A stretch of DNA of 30,013 bases, from assembly GCA_018971065.1 (NCBI GenBank), contig JAGWVC010000045.1, positions 1 through 30,013 of the forward strand, given 5' to 3'. Position numbers and translations under genes: made by a program. Below are positions 1-7,248 of the stretch, in pieces (the stretch's first letter is position 1; each line of letters starts with the position of its first letter). The stretch comes from Sphingomonadales bacterium (lineage in GTDB: Bacteria; Pseudomonadota; Alphaproteobacteria; Sphingomonadales; Sphingomonadaceae). Below the pieces are notes generated by a model. It was not told the origin of the DNA, made no database searches, and worked only from the letters and a program-made list of their open reading frames with translations.

Positions 1-18
1 GAAATCCGAGGGAGACGG

Positions 19-474
19 GTGAGTATGACGGGCACGATCCTGGTCCTGAACGGACCGAACCTGAACCTGCTTGGCGAGCGTGAGCCGCACATCTACGGCC
101 ACGAAACGCTGGCCGACGTCGAGGCGCTGTGCCGTGCGGAGGCTGAACCGGCGGGCTATGCCATCGACTTTCGCCAGACCAATGCCGAGCATGAGATGGT
201 CGACTGGATACAGGCCGGGCGCAAGGGGCTGGCCGGCATCGTCATCAACCCGGCGGCGTTCACCTATGCGGCCTATCCGGTGCTGGACGCGATCAAACTG
301 TGCGATTGCCCGGTGATGGAAGTGCATATCTCCAATATCCACCGTCGTGAGGCGGAGTGGCGGTCGCACTCGATCATGACGCAGGTGTGTACCGGCATCG
401 TCTCGGGGTTGGGCATCCACGGTTATCCGCTGGCGGTGCGCCACGTGATCTGGCTGCGGAGCCGGGGCGCATGA
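19..474 (+). CDS. aroQ: Type II 3-dehydroquinate dehydratase (divergent, probably catabolic)
   Basis: This enzyme dehydrates 3-dehydroquinate to 3-dehydroshikimate in the cytoplasm. The 151-residue length and the N-terminal signature LNGPNLNLLGEREPHIYG fit the type II family, with Tyr26 as the expected catalytic tyrosine, Asn77, and His103 in EVHISNIH with Arg115 after it. Some normally conserved positions differ: the usual SNHEG reads TNAEH (residues 54-58), and the usual TH after the INPxA motif is Thr82-Tyr83. The start is GTG at 19, with ATG at 25 as an alternative; a GAGGGAG-like ribosome site lies just upstream. The stop overlaps the next start as ATGA (471-474), so the transporter is probably translationally coupled. 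The nearby quinate/shikimate dehydrogenase suggests a quinate-degrading role, but a biosynthetic role is not excluded. Confidence 0.88.
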   Translation: MSMTGTILVLNGPNLNLLGEREPHIYGHETLADVEALCRAEAEPAGYAIDFRQTNAEHEMVDWIQAGRKGLAGIVINPAAFTYAAYPVLDAIKLCDCPVMEVHISNIHRREAEWRSHSIMTQVCTGIVSGLGIHGYPLAVRHVIWLRSRGA

Positions 475-1736
475 AGCCGACCAAAGCCCGCCTCGGCATC
501 CTCGTGCTGATCAGCCTGGCCACGCTGATCAACTACCTCGATCGCTCGGTCATGGGCGTTGCCAAGCCCGAACTGGTCAGGGAACTGCACATCACCCCGC
601 AGGTGATGGGGCTGATCTTCTCGGCGTTTTCGTGGACTTATGCGCTGGCGCAACTGCCCGGTGGCTATGTGATCGACCGGCTGGGCACGCGGCTGACGTA
701 CGCGCTGTCGCTGGGCCTGTGGTCGGCGGCAACGGCATTGCACGGCTTCATGACCAGCGTGGCCGGGCTGGTCTCGGCGCGGCTGGCGCTGGGCGTGGCC
801 GAGGCGCCGTGCTTTCCCGCCAACAGCCGGGTGCTGTCCACCTGGTTCCCCCAGCAGGAGCGGGCGAAGGCCACCGGGGTCTACACCGTGGGCGAATATG
901 TCGGGCTGGGGATGCTGCTCCCGGTGCTGGGCTGGATGCTCGGCCACTACGGCTGGCGCTCGCTGTTCTGGGCGGTGGGCGTGCTGGGCATCGTGTTCGC
1001 GGGCCTGTTCTTCGCGTTCTATCGCGAACCGCATGAAAGCACCCGCGCCAACGCTGCCGAACGCGCGCTGATCGCGGCGGGCGGCGGGTTTTCCAACGCC
1101 ACGCCCAGCCTGCCGTTCACCTGGGACCGGGTGCGGCGGCTGGTGACGACGCGGCAGATTGCCGGTGCGTCGATCGGGCAGTTCTGCAGCAATTCGACAC
1201 TGGTGTTCTTCCTGACCTGGTTTCCCAGCTATCTGGCCGAGGAAAGGGGGATGACCTTCATCAAGGCCGGGTTCATGGTCTCGCTGCCGTATCTTGGCGC
1301 ATCGCTGGGGGTGCTGCTGGGCGGGGTGTTCTCGGACTGGCTGATCCGCCGCACCGGTTCGCCCACGATCGGCCGCAAGGTGCCGATCATCGCCGGGCTG
1401 CTGCTGTGCGCCTCGATGATCTCGGCCAACTTCCTCACCAGCAACGAGGCGGTGATCGCGGTGATGAGCGTGGCGTTCTTCGGGCAGGGCCTGGCGGGCC
1501 TGGGCTGGACCCTGCTCGCCGATGTCGCGCCCCGGGAAATGATGGGGCTGACCGGCGGGTTGTTCAATTTCTTCACCAACCTGGCCGGCATCGTCACCCC
1601 GCTGGTGGTCGGCTTCGTCGTCGGCGCCACCGGCAGTTTCTATGGCGCACTGGCCTATATCGGCGCGCTGGGGGTGGTGGGAGCGCTGGCCTACCTGCTG
1701 CTGCTGGGGCCAGTGGAGCGCGTCCACATCGACTGA
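471..1736 (+). CDS. MFS transporter, ACS (anion:cation symporter)-like, candidate quinate/shikimate permease
   Basis: A 421-residue major facilitator protein with about twelve hydrophobic segments. The N-terminal LINYLDRSVMGVA and the loop sequence DRLGTRLTYA resemble the anion:cation symporter family that carries hexuronates, glucarate and other organic acids across the inner membrane. I chose ATG 471 because it overlaps the aroQ stop as ATGA; the open frame runs back to 357, but that extension lies inside aroQ and has no membrane-protein character. Coupling to a dehydroquinate dehydratase and closeness to a quinate/shikimate dehydrogenase suggest import of quinate, shikimate or a related hydroxy acid. 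The substrate is inferred from context only. Confidence 0.85.
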   Translation: MKPTKARLGILVLISLATLINYLDRSVMGVAKPELVRELHITPQVMGLIFSAFSWTYALAQLPGGYVIDRLGTRLTYALSLGLWSAATALHGFMTSVAGLVSARLALGVAEAPCFPANSRVLSTWFPQQERAKATGVYTVGEYVGLGMLLPVLGWMLGHYGWRSLFWAVGVLGIVFAGLFFAFYREPHESTRANAAERALIAAGGGFSNATPSLPFTWDRVRRLVTTRQIAGASIGQFCSNSTLVFFLTWFPSYLAEERGMTFIKAGFMVSLPYLGASLGVLLGGVFSDWLIRRTGSPTIGRKVPIIAGLLLCASMISANFLTSNEAVIAVMSVAFFGQGLAGLGWTLLADVAPREMMGLTGGLFNFFTNLAGIVTPLVVGFVVGATGSFYGALAYIGALGVVGALAYLLLLGPVERVHID

Positions 1737-1771
1737 TTCGCGCTGAGCCGGCTGTCGATTGTGACGGCCGC

Positions 1772-1811
1772 TTGACATGTACCAGTTAGTTCATGTACCG
1801 ATTCGTACATG
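1772..1811 (+). promoter_or_regulatory. Putative promoter/operator with three CATGTAC half-sites upstream of the TonB receptor
   Basis: A TTGACA hexamer (1772-1777) suits a -35 element, although no good -10 is visible 17 bases on. CATGTAC occurs at 1776-1782 and 1792-1798 in the same orientation, and its reverse complement GTACATG at 1805-1811. The last two form an inverted repeat with 7-base arms and a 6-base spacer. The half-sites overlap and follow the presumed -35, as expected for repressor binding. The regulator is not identifiable in the window. Confidence 0.5.
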
Positions 1812-1860
1812 AGGAGTGGGGTCCGCGCGGCGGACTCACGTTTTTCCGGGAGGGGTTACC

Positions 1861-4695
1861 ATGAACAAGTTCCGCTTTGCGGCCTGTGCGTCGCTGTTTG
1901 CCATTTCGTTGGGCTGTGCGGTTCCCGCGCTGGCGCAGAAGGCCCCGGCCAAGGCCGACGATGCCGATCAGGGCGCCGAAATCATCGTCACCGGTTCCAG
2001 CATCAAGGGCGTCGCCCCGGTCGGCTCGAACCTGACCACGGTGGGCCGCGCCGATCTGGAAAATTCCGGCGCGCAGACCGTCCAGCAGGTGCTGAAGTCG
2101 GTTCCGGCGGTGGTGGGCCTGCAATCGCCGGGTCAGGGCGCCTATGGCTCGGCCGACGGTTCGGGCACCAACGCGCCCACCATCCACGGCCTCGGCGCGT
2201 CGGCCTCGAACTCGACGCTGATCCTGATGAACGGGCACCGTATTCCCACCAGCGGCCTCAATCACGTGCTGGCCGATCCGAACATCATCGCGCCGATCGC
2301 GCTGGAGCGCGTCGAGGTCCTGGCCGACGGCGCCTCGTCGGTCTATGGTTCGGACGCGGTCGCCGGCGTCATCAACTTCATCACCCGCAAGAAGTTCGAC
2401 GGCCTCGAGGTCGATGCCCAGAAGGGCTTCGGCAAGGACTACAGCACGTTCAGCGCCGGGCTGCTGGCGGGCAAGACCTGGGATACCGGCTCGGTCCTGC
2501 TGGCCTACAACTACTCGAACCGCTCGAGCCTGGCCGCCGCCAACCGCGCCTTCGTTCACGCCGACCTGCGCGCGCAGGGCGGCACCAACTTCACGCCGAC
2601 GCGCTGCGTGGTGCCCACCATCGGCGGCAGCTTCAATCCCTACCTCACCTACACCCCGTCGGGCTGCGATCCGACCGGCACCTGGGACCTGCTGCCTTCG
2701 GAAAAGCGCCATAACGTCTATGCCGAGATCACCCAGGACGTGGGCGACAAGCTGCACCTGAGCGCGGACTTCATCTATTCGCACCGCAAGGACGTCCAGA
2801 ACGTCACCCGCGGCAACGCCTCGGCCGCGATCTACAACTCGGCCACCGGCATCGCCGCCGGGCGCTCGGTCAACCCGTTCGCCCCCGCCGGCCTCGCCAA
2901 TGGCGCCACCGTCGGTTGGGATGCCGACCAGATGTTCGGACCCGGCGCCACCATCACCGGCAAGGCCGAGGATTTCTACGCGCACCTCGACGCGGTCTAT
3001 GACCTGTCGCAGAAGTGGTCGGTCAACGTCGGCGGCGTGCTGGGCCGCGACACCTCCGAACAGATCAACGACGGCCAACTCAACGCTTCGGCGTTCAACC
3101 TGGCGGTCAACGGCTTCACCTCGGCGGCGATCAACGGCGTCACCCAGTCGGTCAGCCAGGCACTGACCACCGCCAACGCGGTCGATCTGTGGGGCACCGG
3201 CACGTCGGCCGCCACCAAGGCCGCGCTGATCGACAACCACCAGTACGCCGCTTCGAAGCATACGCTGCGCAATGCCTACCTGAAGCTGAGCGGCGACCTG
3301 TTCGACCTGCCCGGCGGCGCGGTCAAGCTGGCAGTGGGTGGCGAACTGCTGGGTTATTCGCTGCATCAGGACATCGTCCGCCCCAACAACCTCGGCGTCG
3401 CCAGCCAGAATTCGCAGTTCCTGGCGATCGACTATCACCGCAACGTCCAGTCGGCCTATGCCGAACTTTACGTGCCGCTGGTGAAGGACGGCTTCGTCCG
3501 CTCGCTCGACCTGAACCTGTCGGGCCGCTACGATCACTATTCGGCGATCGGCAGCACCACCAACCCGAAGATCGCGATGAACTTCGAGCCGGTGCAGGGC
3601 ATCAAGTTCCGCGCCAACTGGGCCAAGTCGTTCGTGGCCCCGGCGCTGACCTCGATCGGTTCGAACGCGGCCGGCCTGACCGGTGAATCGAGCTTCTCGG
3701 GCGGCCTTGCCAGCGCGCTGCCGGGCGGTGCGCCCACGCTCAGCCTGGCCAGCTTCCCGACGGCGGCCAGCGTTCCGGGGGCTAGCTGCACCGCCACGGC
3801 CTGCACCATTCCCAACGTGTTCGGCGTCACCATTGCCGGTGGCAACGGCAACCTGAAGCCGCAGAAGGGCACCGCGTGGAGCCTGGGCGTGGACCTGACG
3901 CCCGTGCAGGTGCCCGGCCTGCGCCTGTCGGTTACCTACTGGAAGAACATGCTGCGCGGCGGCATCACCGCGCCGCAGCCGGCGCTGGCGGTGGGTGCGG
4001 CCGATCTTCAGCCGCTGCTGCAGCTCTATCCGGCGGGCGCCACCCCGGCGCAGATCGCGGCGCTGACCACCGGCCTGCCGCAGACCAGCGCGATCACCAG
4101 CCCGGTCTACTTCATCTACAACTTCCAGCAGAACAACGTGCTGAACCTCAACGTCGCCGGCATCGACGTCGCGGCCAGCTATCGCCTGAACACCGACGTG
4201 GGCAACTTCACCTTCAACGGGTCATTCACCCGCAAGCTGAAGTTCGACCAGTTCTTCGGCAGCAACGGCACCGTGTTCAGCGTGCTGGGCACCACCGGCT
4301 TCAACACGACCTTCCCGTCGCTGAAGTTCGAGGGCCGCTTCAACCTCGGTTACGAGAACAACGGCTTCAGCGCCGATGTCTGGTACAACTATCTGGGCGG
4401 CTACACGTTCTGGGGCAGCTCGCCGGTCAACCCGGTGGTGCGCACCAATGGCGTGCCCACCAGCGGCGGCGATGCGGTAGGCTCGTTCGGCACCATCGAC
4501 CTGCACGTGGCCTACCACTTCAAGCAGCTCGGCGCGGTGAAGGACGCGACCGTCTATGCCGACGTCACCAACATCGGCAACAAGGCGCCGCCGTTCCTGA
4601 ACAGCTACACCACCAACGGCGCGGTCGGTTATGACAGCCTGAACGCCAACCCGATCGGGCGCGTCGTCAGCATCGGCTTGCGCACGAAGTTCTGA
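1861..4695 (+). CDS. TonB-dependent outer-membrane receptor
   Basis: A 944-residue receptor for energised uptake through the outer membrane. It starts with a signal peptide (about residues 1-25, cleavage after VPALA). A segment containing EIIVTGSS, typical of sphingomonad receptors at the edge of the plug domain, follows at about residues 43-52. The plug (GSDAVAGVINFITRK at about 160-180) and a long beta-barrel rich in alternating aromatic residues come next, and the protein ends in Thr-Lys-Phe. ATG 1861 follows a strong GGGAGGGG ribosome site; the longer frame from 1816 would bury the signal peptide. It sits between the dehydroquinate dehydratase/MFS pair and a quinate/shikimate dehydrogenase, so a plant-derived ester or hydroxy acid is a plausible ligand. 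The sequence does not reveal the ligand itself. Confidence 0.93.
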   Translation: MNKFRFAACASLFAISLGCAVPALAQKAPAKADDADQGAEIIVTGSSIKGVAPVGSNLTTVGRADLENSGAQTVQQVLKSVPAVVGLQSPGQGAYGSADGSGTNAPTIHGLGASASNSTLILMNGHRIPTSGLNHVLADPNIIAPIALERVEVLADGASSVYGSDAVAGVINFITRKKFDGLEVDAQKGFGKDYSTFSAGLLAGKTWDTGSVLLAYNYSNRSSLAAANRAFVHADLRAQGGTNFTPTRCVVPTIGGSFNPYLTYTPSGCDPTGTWDLLPSEKRHNVYAEITQDVGDKLHLSADFIYSHRKDVQNVTRGNASAAIYNSATGIAAGRSVNPFAPAGLANGATVGWDADQMFGPGATITGKAEDFYAHLDAVYDLSQKWSVNVGGVLGRDTSEQINDGQLNASAFNLAVNGFTSAAINGVTQSVSQALTTANAVDLWGTGTSAATKAALIDNHQYAASKHTLRNAYLKLSGDLFDLPGGAVKLAVGGELLGYSLHQDIVRPNNLGVASQNSQFLAIDYHRNVQSAYAELYVPLVKDGFVRSLDLNLSGRYDHYSAIGSTTNPKIAMNFEPVQGIKFRANWAKSFVAPALTSIGSNAAGLTGESSFSGGLASALPGGAPTLSLASFPTAASVPGASCTATACTIPNVFGVTIAGGNGNLKPQKGTAWSLGVDLTPVQVPGLRLSVTYWKNMLRGGITAPQPALAVGAADLQPLLQLYPAGATPAQIAALTTGLPQTSAITSPVYFIYNFQQNNVLNLNVAGIDVAASYRLNTDVGNFTFNGSFTRKLKFDQFFGSNGTVFSVLGTTGFNTTFPSLKFEGRFNLGYENNGFSADVWYNYLGGYTFWGSSPVNPVVRTNGVPTSGGDAVGSFGTIDLHVAYHFKQLGAVKDATVYADVTNIGNKAPPFLNSYTTNGAVGYDSLNANPIGRVVSIGLRTKF

Positions 4696-4707
4696 GCCTC
4701 CACCCTG

Positions 4708-4735
4708 CCCGCTCCGGGTTCGCGCCCGGGGCGGG
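4708..4735 (+). terminator. Hairpin after the TonB receptor gene
   Basis: CCCGCTCCGGG (4708-4718) pairs with CCCGGGGCGGG (4725-4735), all Watson-Crick except one G-U pair, around a 6-base loop, 12 bases after the receptor stop. Only ACTTT follows, so the U-tract is weak. It may attenuate rather than fully stop transcription into the downstream dehydrogenase gene. Confidence 0.55.
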
Positions 4736-4768
4736 ACTTTCCCCGTATTCTACAATGACAGGACCGCC

Positions 4769-5671
4769 GTGACCCTGAATTCCCGCATCACCGGTATTGG
4801 AACCGATCGGGTTCTGGCCGGGCTGGTCGGGCGCGGCATCCTCGAATCGCGCACGCCCTGGATGCATGAGCGCGAGGGCGATGCGCAGGGTTTGCGGCTG
4901 CTTTACGCGCTGTTCGATTTCACCGATCGCGGCTGGGCCGACAGCGAACTGGAAACCCTGCTGGCGGCCACGCAGCGGGTCGGGTTCGTCGGCCTGAACG
5001 TCACCTTTCCGTTCAAACAGGCGGTCATCCCGCTGCTGGACGAACTTTCCGATGGCGCGGCGGCGGTGGGGGCGGTGAATACCGTGGCGTTCCGCGACGG
5101 TAAGCGCATCGGTTTCAACACCGACGTCACCGGCTTCGCAGCCGGGTTCCGTCATGGCCTGCCAGGATTGTCGCCCGGCCGGGTGCTGCAGCTTGGCTGC
5201 GGCGGTGCGGGATCGGCCACCGCCCACGCCCTGCTGGGCGCGCTGGGGGCAGAGCAGGTGCTGCTGTGCGATACCGACGCCGCCCGGGTGGAAGCCCTGC
5301 GTGCCGATCTTGCCGGTCGATACGGTGCGGCACGCGTCGGCGTGGCGGTCGATGCGGCGGCGGCGGCGGTCGAGGCGGATGGCATCCTCAACGCCACGCC
5401 GATGGGCATGGCCAAGTTCCCCGGGATGCCGATTGCCGCCGCTGCCATCCAGCGGCACCATTGGGTTGCCGATATCGTTTATTTCCCGCTGGAGACGGCG
5501 CTGCTGGCCGAAGCGCGCGCGCGCGGGTGCCGCACGCTGGATGGCGGCGGCATGGCCGTGCATCAGGCGGTGGACGCGTTCGGCATCTTCACCGGGCTGA
5601 CGGCCGATCACACCCGCGTGCGGGCCAGTTTTGCGGCGTTTTCCGATGAGCAAGGGCGCAGCGCCACCTGA
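4769..5671 (+). CDS. qsuD: Quinate/shikimate dehydrogenase, NAD-dependent QsuD type
   Basis: A 300-residue shikimate-dehydrogenase-fold protein. The substrate motif is SRTPWMHEREG (Ser27, Thr29) rather than the SxSPxxHN of biosynthetic AroE. By memory it closely resembles Corynebacterium glutamicum QsuD, where the Thr is linked to accepting quinate. Other expected residues are present: Lys83 in NVTFPFK, Asn104 in GAVNT, Asp119 in FNTD, Gln266 in HQAVDAF, and the dinucleotide loop GCGGAG (143-148). The second Rossmann strand ends in Asp168 (CDTD) instead of the NR(T/S) of NADP enzymes, which favours NAD. GTG 4769 follows AGGA with 6-base spacing. It likely oxidises quinate to 3-dehydroquinate and shikimate to 3-dehydroshikimate, feeding the aroQ product pool. 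Confidence 0.88.
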   Translation: MTLNSRITGIGTDRVLAGLVGRGILESRTPWMHEREGDAQGLRLLYALFDFTDRGWADSELETLLAATQRVGFVGLNVTFPFKQAVIPLLDELSDGAAAVGAVNTVAFRDGKRIGFNTDVTGFAAGFRHGLPGLSPGRVLQLGCGGAGSATAHALLGALGAEQVLLCDTDAARVEALRADLAGRYGAARVGVAVDAAAAAVEADGILNATPMGMAKFPGMPIAAAAIQRHHWVADIVYFPLETALLAEARARGCRTLDGGGMAVHQAVDAFGIFTGLTADHTRVRASFAAFSDEQGRSAT

Positions 5672-5727
5672 GGCGCTTGTGGAACACGGTACGCCAGCGT
5701 GAACGACAACGGTTGAGGAGCGCAGGT

Positions 5728-6696
5728 ATGCGGAACGTGTTGATGGGTCTGGCGCTGGTGGCAATGCCGGCGATGGCGCAGCCGACCGGTGAGGAAACCC
5801 CGCCGGCCGACATCGCCGCGAAGGTGGCCGAGGCCACGGCGGACGCCGATGCCGGTGGTGCCGGGCCGTTCAAGGCGGAAATGACCGCCGAAGCTTCGCT
5901 GCCCACGCACACCATCTATCGCCCGCGCAACCTGGCCGCCGCCGCGCGGGCGGGCAAGCTGCCGATCGTGGCCTGGGGCAATGGCGCCTGCGCCAACCTG
6001 GGCAACCGCTTCCGCTACTTCCTGACCGAGGTGGCCAGCCACGGCTACCTGGTAGTGGCCGTTGGGCCGCAAGGGCCGCACACCGTCGAGTGGAAGGTGG
6101 ACATCGCCCCGCCCGGCGCGGCGCCGAACCCGGCCGACCGGCCGCCCAATTCCTATGCCGCGCAACTGGGCGACGCGATCGACTGGGCGGTGGCAGAGAA
6201 TGCGCGCAAGGGCAGTCGCTATTTCGGCAAGCTGGACACTGGCGCCATCGCGGTGATGGGGCAATCCTGCGGCGGGCTTCAGGCGATTGCGGCGGCGGCG
6301 GACCATCGCGTGAAAACGCTGGTCGTGCTGAACAGCGGCACCTTCCCCGAGGGCACCAAACCGCTGGCCGGCACCGGCGACGCGACCAAGGCCAGCTTGA
6401 AGCGCATTCAAGTGCCCACCGCTTGGATCAGCGGCGACGACAGCGATGTGGCGCACAAGAATGCCGATGCCGACTATGCCGCGTTCACCGACGCGCCGGC
6501 GCTGCGGGTCTGGCACAAGGGTACCGGGCACAGCGCGCACTGGCGCGATCCGCGCGGCGGCCTGTTCACGCCGCTGGTGGTCGACTGGCTCGACTTCTGG
6601 CTGAAGCACCGCCGCGCTGCGGCGGCCAGCTTTGCCGGCAAGGACTGCACGCTGTGCAAGGCCGACGGCTGGTACGTGGACCGGAAGCGGTTCTAA
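5728..6696 (+). CDS. Exported alpha/beta hydrolase, candidate hydroxycinnamate ester hydrolase
   Basis: A 322-residue protein with a cleavable signal peptide (about 1-17, ending PAMA), so it probably acts in the periplasm. An alpha/beta-hydrolase core follows: nucleophile Ser180 in GQSCGG, acid candidates Asp237/Asp238 in SGDDSD, and His268 in GTGHSAHW. An Asn-Gly oxyanion-type segment lies near residue 85. The C-terminus carries a Cys308-x-x-Cys311 pair, possibly a disulfide. ATG 5728 follows GAGGAG with 7-base spacing. It lies between the quinate/shikimate dehydrogenase and ferulate genes, which suggests cleavage of chlorogenate- or feruloylquinate-type esters, comparable in role to Acinetobacter HcaG. 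That role is inferred from position. It ends tail-to-tail with ferC with a 4-base overlap. Confidence 0.78.
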   Translation: MRNVLMGLALVAMPAMAQPTGEETPPADIAAKVAEATADADAGGAGPFKAEMTAEASLPTHTIYRPRNLAAAARAGKLPIVAWGNGACANLGNRFRYFLTEVASHGYLVVAVGPQGPHTVEWKVDIAPPGAAPNPADRPPNSYAAQLGDAIDWAVAENARKGSRYFGKLDTGAIAVMGQSCGGLQAIAAAADHRVKTLVVLNSGTFPEGTKPLAGTGDATKASLKRIQVPTAWISGDDSDVAHKNADADYAAFTDAPALRVWHKGTGHSAHWRDPRGGLFTPLVVDWLDFWLKHRRAAAASFAGKDCTLCKADGWYVDRKRF

Positions 6697-7136
6697 CCCA
6701 CCAGCGCCTGCAGCGCGGGGACGAAGTGCGGGCGATGCTCGGACGGAATTCGCGCCATCAGGTCACTCTCGAAATCGTCGGTGATCCGGCGAACCTGCGC
6801 CAGCCGCGCTTCGCCCGCGTCGGTCAGGACAATCGCCTGTGACTTGCGGTCCAGCGGCACGCGGTGGATCAGCCCGGCGGTTTCCAGCCGGCCCAGCAGC
6901 GGCACCATGTTGGCGCGCTGGATATCCAGCACCTTGCCGATTTCGGATGACGTCATGTCGTCGCGCCCGGCGATCAGCAGCAGCACCGACGCGTCGGAAA
7001 TGCGCAGTTCGGCAGCGCCAAGGCGGGTGGCCAACTCGGCCATCATCGCATTGGCGGCGCGCCGCAAGGCATAGCCGGGCAGGTTGGACAGGGGATCGAC
7101 GTCAGGCAAGGCAATCTCCAAAACGCTATTGACCAT
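6693..7136 (-). CDS. ferC: MarR-family regulator, FerC-like repressor of the hydroxycinnamate operon
   Basis: A 147-residue MarR protein with a winged helix-turn-helix: helices around MTSSEIGKVLDIQRANM, then LLGRLETAGLIHR, and a wing with DRKSQAIVLTDAG. It is divergent from a ferB-ferA pair, the arrangement of Sphingobium SYK-6, where FerC represses ferBA and CoA thioesters of hydroxycinnamates relieve it. ATG 7136 is the start that leaves a normal MarR N-terminus; the open frame continues upstream across ferB but is clearly a shadow. The start codon lies inside an inverted repeat (7134-7154), so it may repress itself. The symbol is assigned by context and family. Confidence 0.8.
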   Translation of the reverse strand: MVNSVLEIALPDVDPLSNLPGYALRRAANAMMAELATRLGAAELRISDASVLLLIAGRDDMTSSEIGKVLDIQRANMVPLLGRLETAGLIHRVPLDRKSQAIVLTDAGEARLAQVRRITDDFESDLMARIPSEHRPHFVPALQALVG

Positions 7137-7154
7137 AGCAATAACTTGGCTATG
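7134..7154. promoter_or_regulatory. Inverted-repeat operator candidate in the ferC-ferB intergenic region
   Basis: CATAGC (7134-7139) and GCTATG (7149-7154) form a perfect inverted repeat separated by 9 bases. The left arm includes the ferC start codon. A TTGGCT hexamer at 7146-7151 overlaps the right arm and could be the ferB -35. Bound MarR protein here would cover both divergent starts. The surrounding 7130-7180 stretch is AT-rich for this genome, as expected of a promoter region. Confidence 0.55.
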
Positions 7155-7248
7155 CTGAATATCAATTACACACGTTTCCTGATTTCCGCATCGCGAAAAG
7201 CCGAAACCGGCTCCCACCTTCGGCGCGATGCTCAATGCGAGGATTGTC

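Noticed and set aside
423..1778. 451-codon open frame on the minus strand opposite the MFS gene
   Set aside because: The product is rich in Arg, Gln, His and Pro with no domain character, as expected from a high-GC antisense shadow of a real transporter.
1786..3537. 583-codon minus-strand frame opposite the TonB receptor
   Set aside because: Repetitive Val/Gly/Arg/Asp composition and no recognisable motif; the plus-strand receptor is unambiguous.
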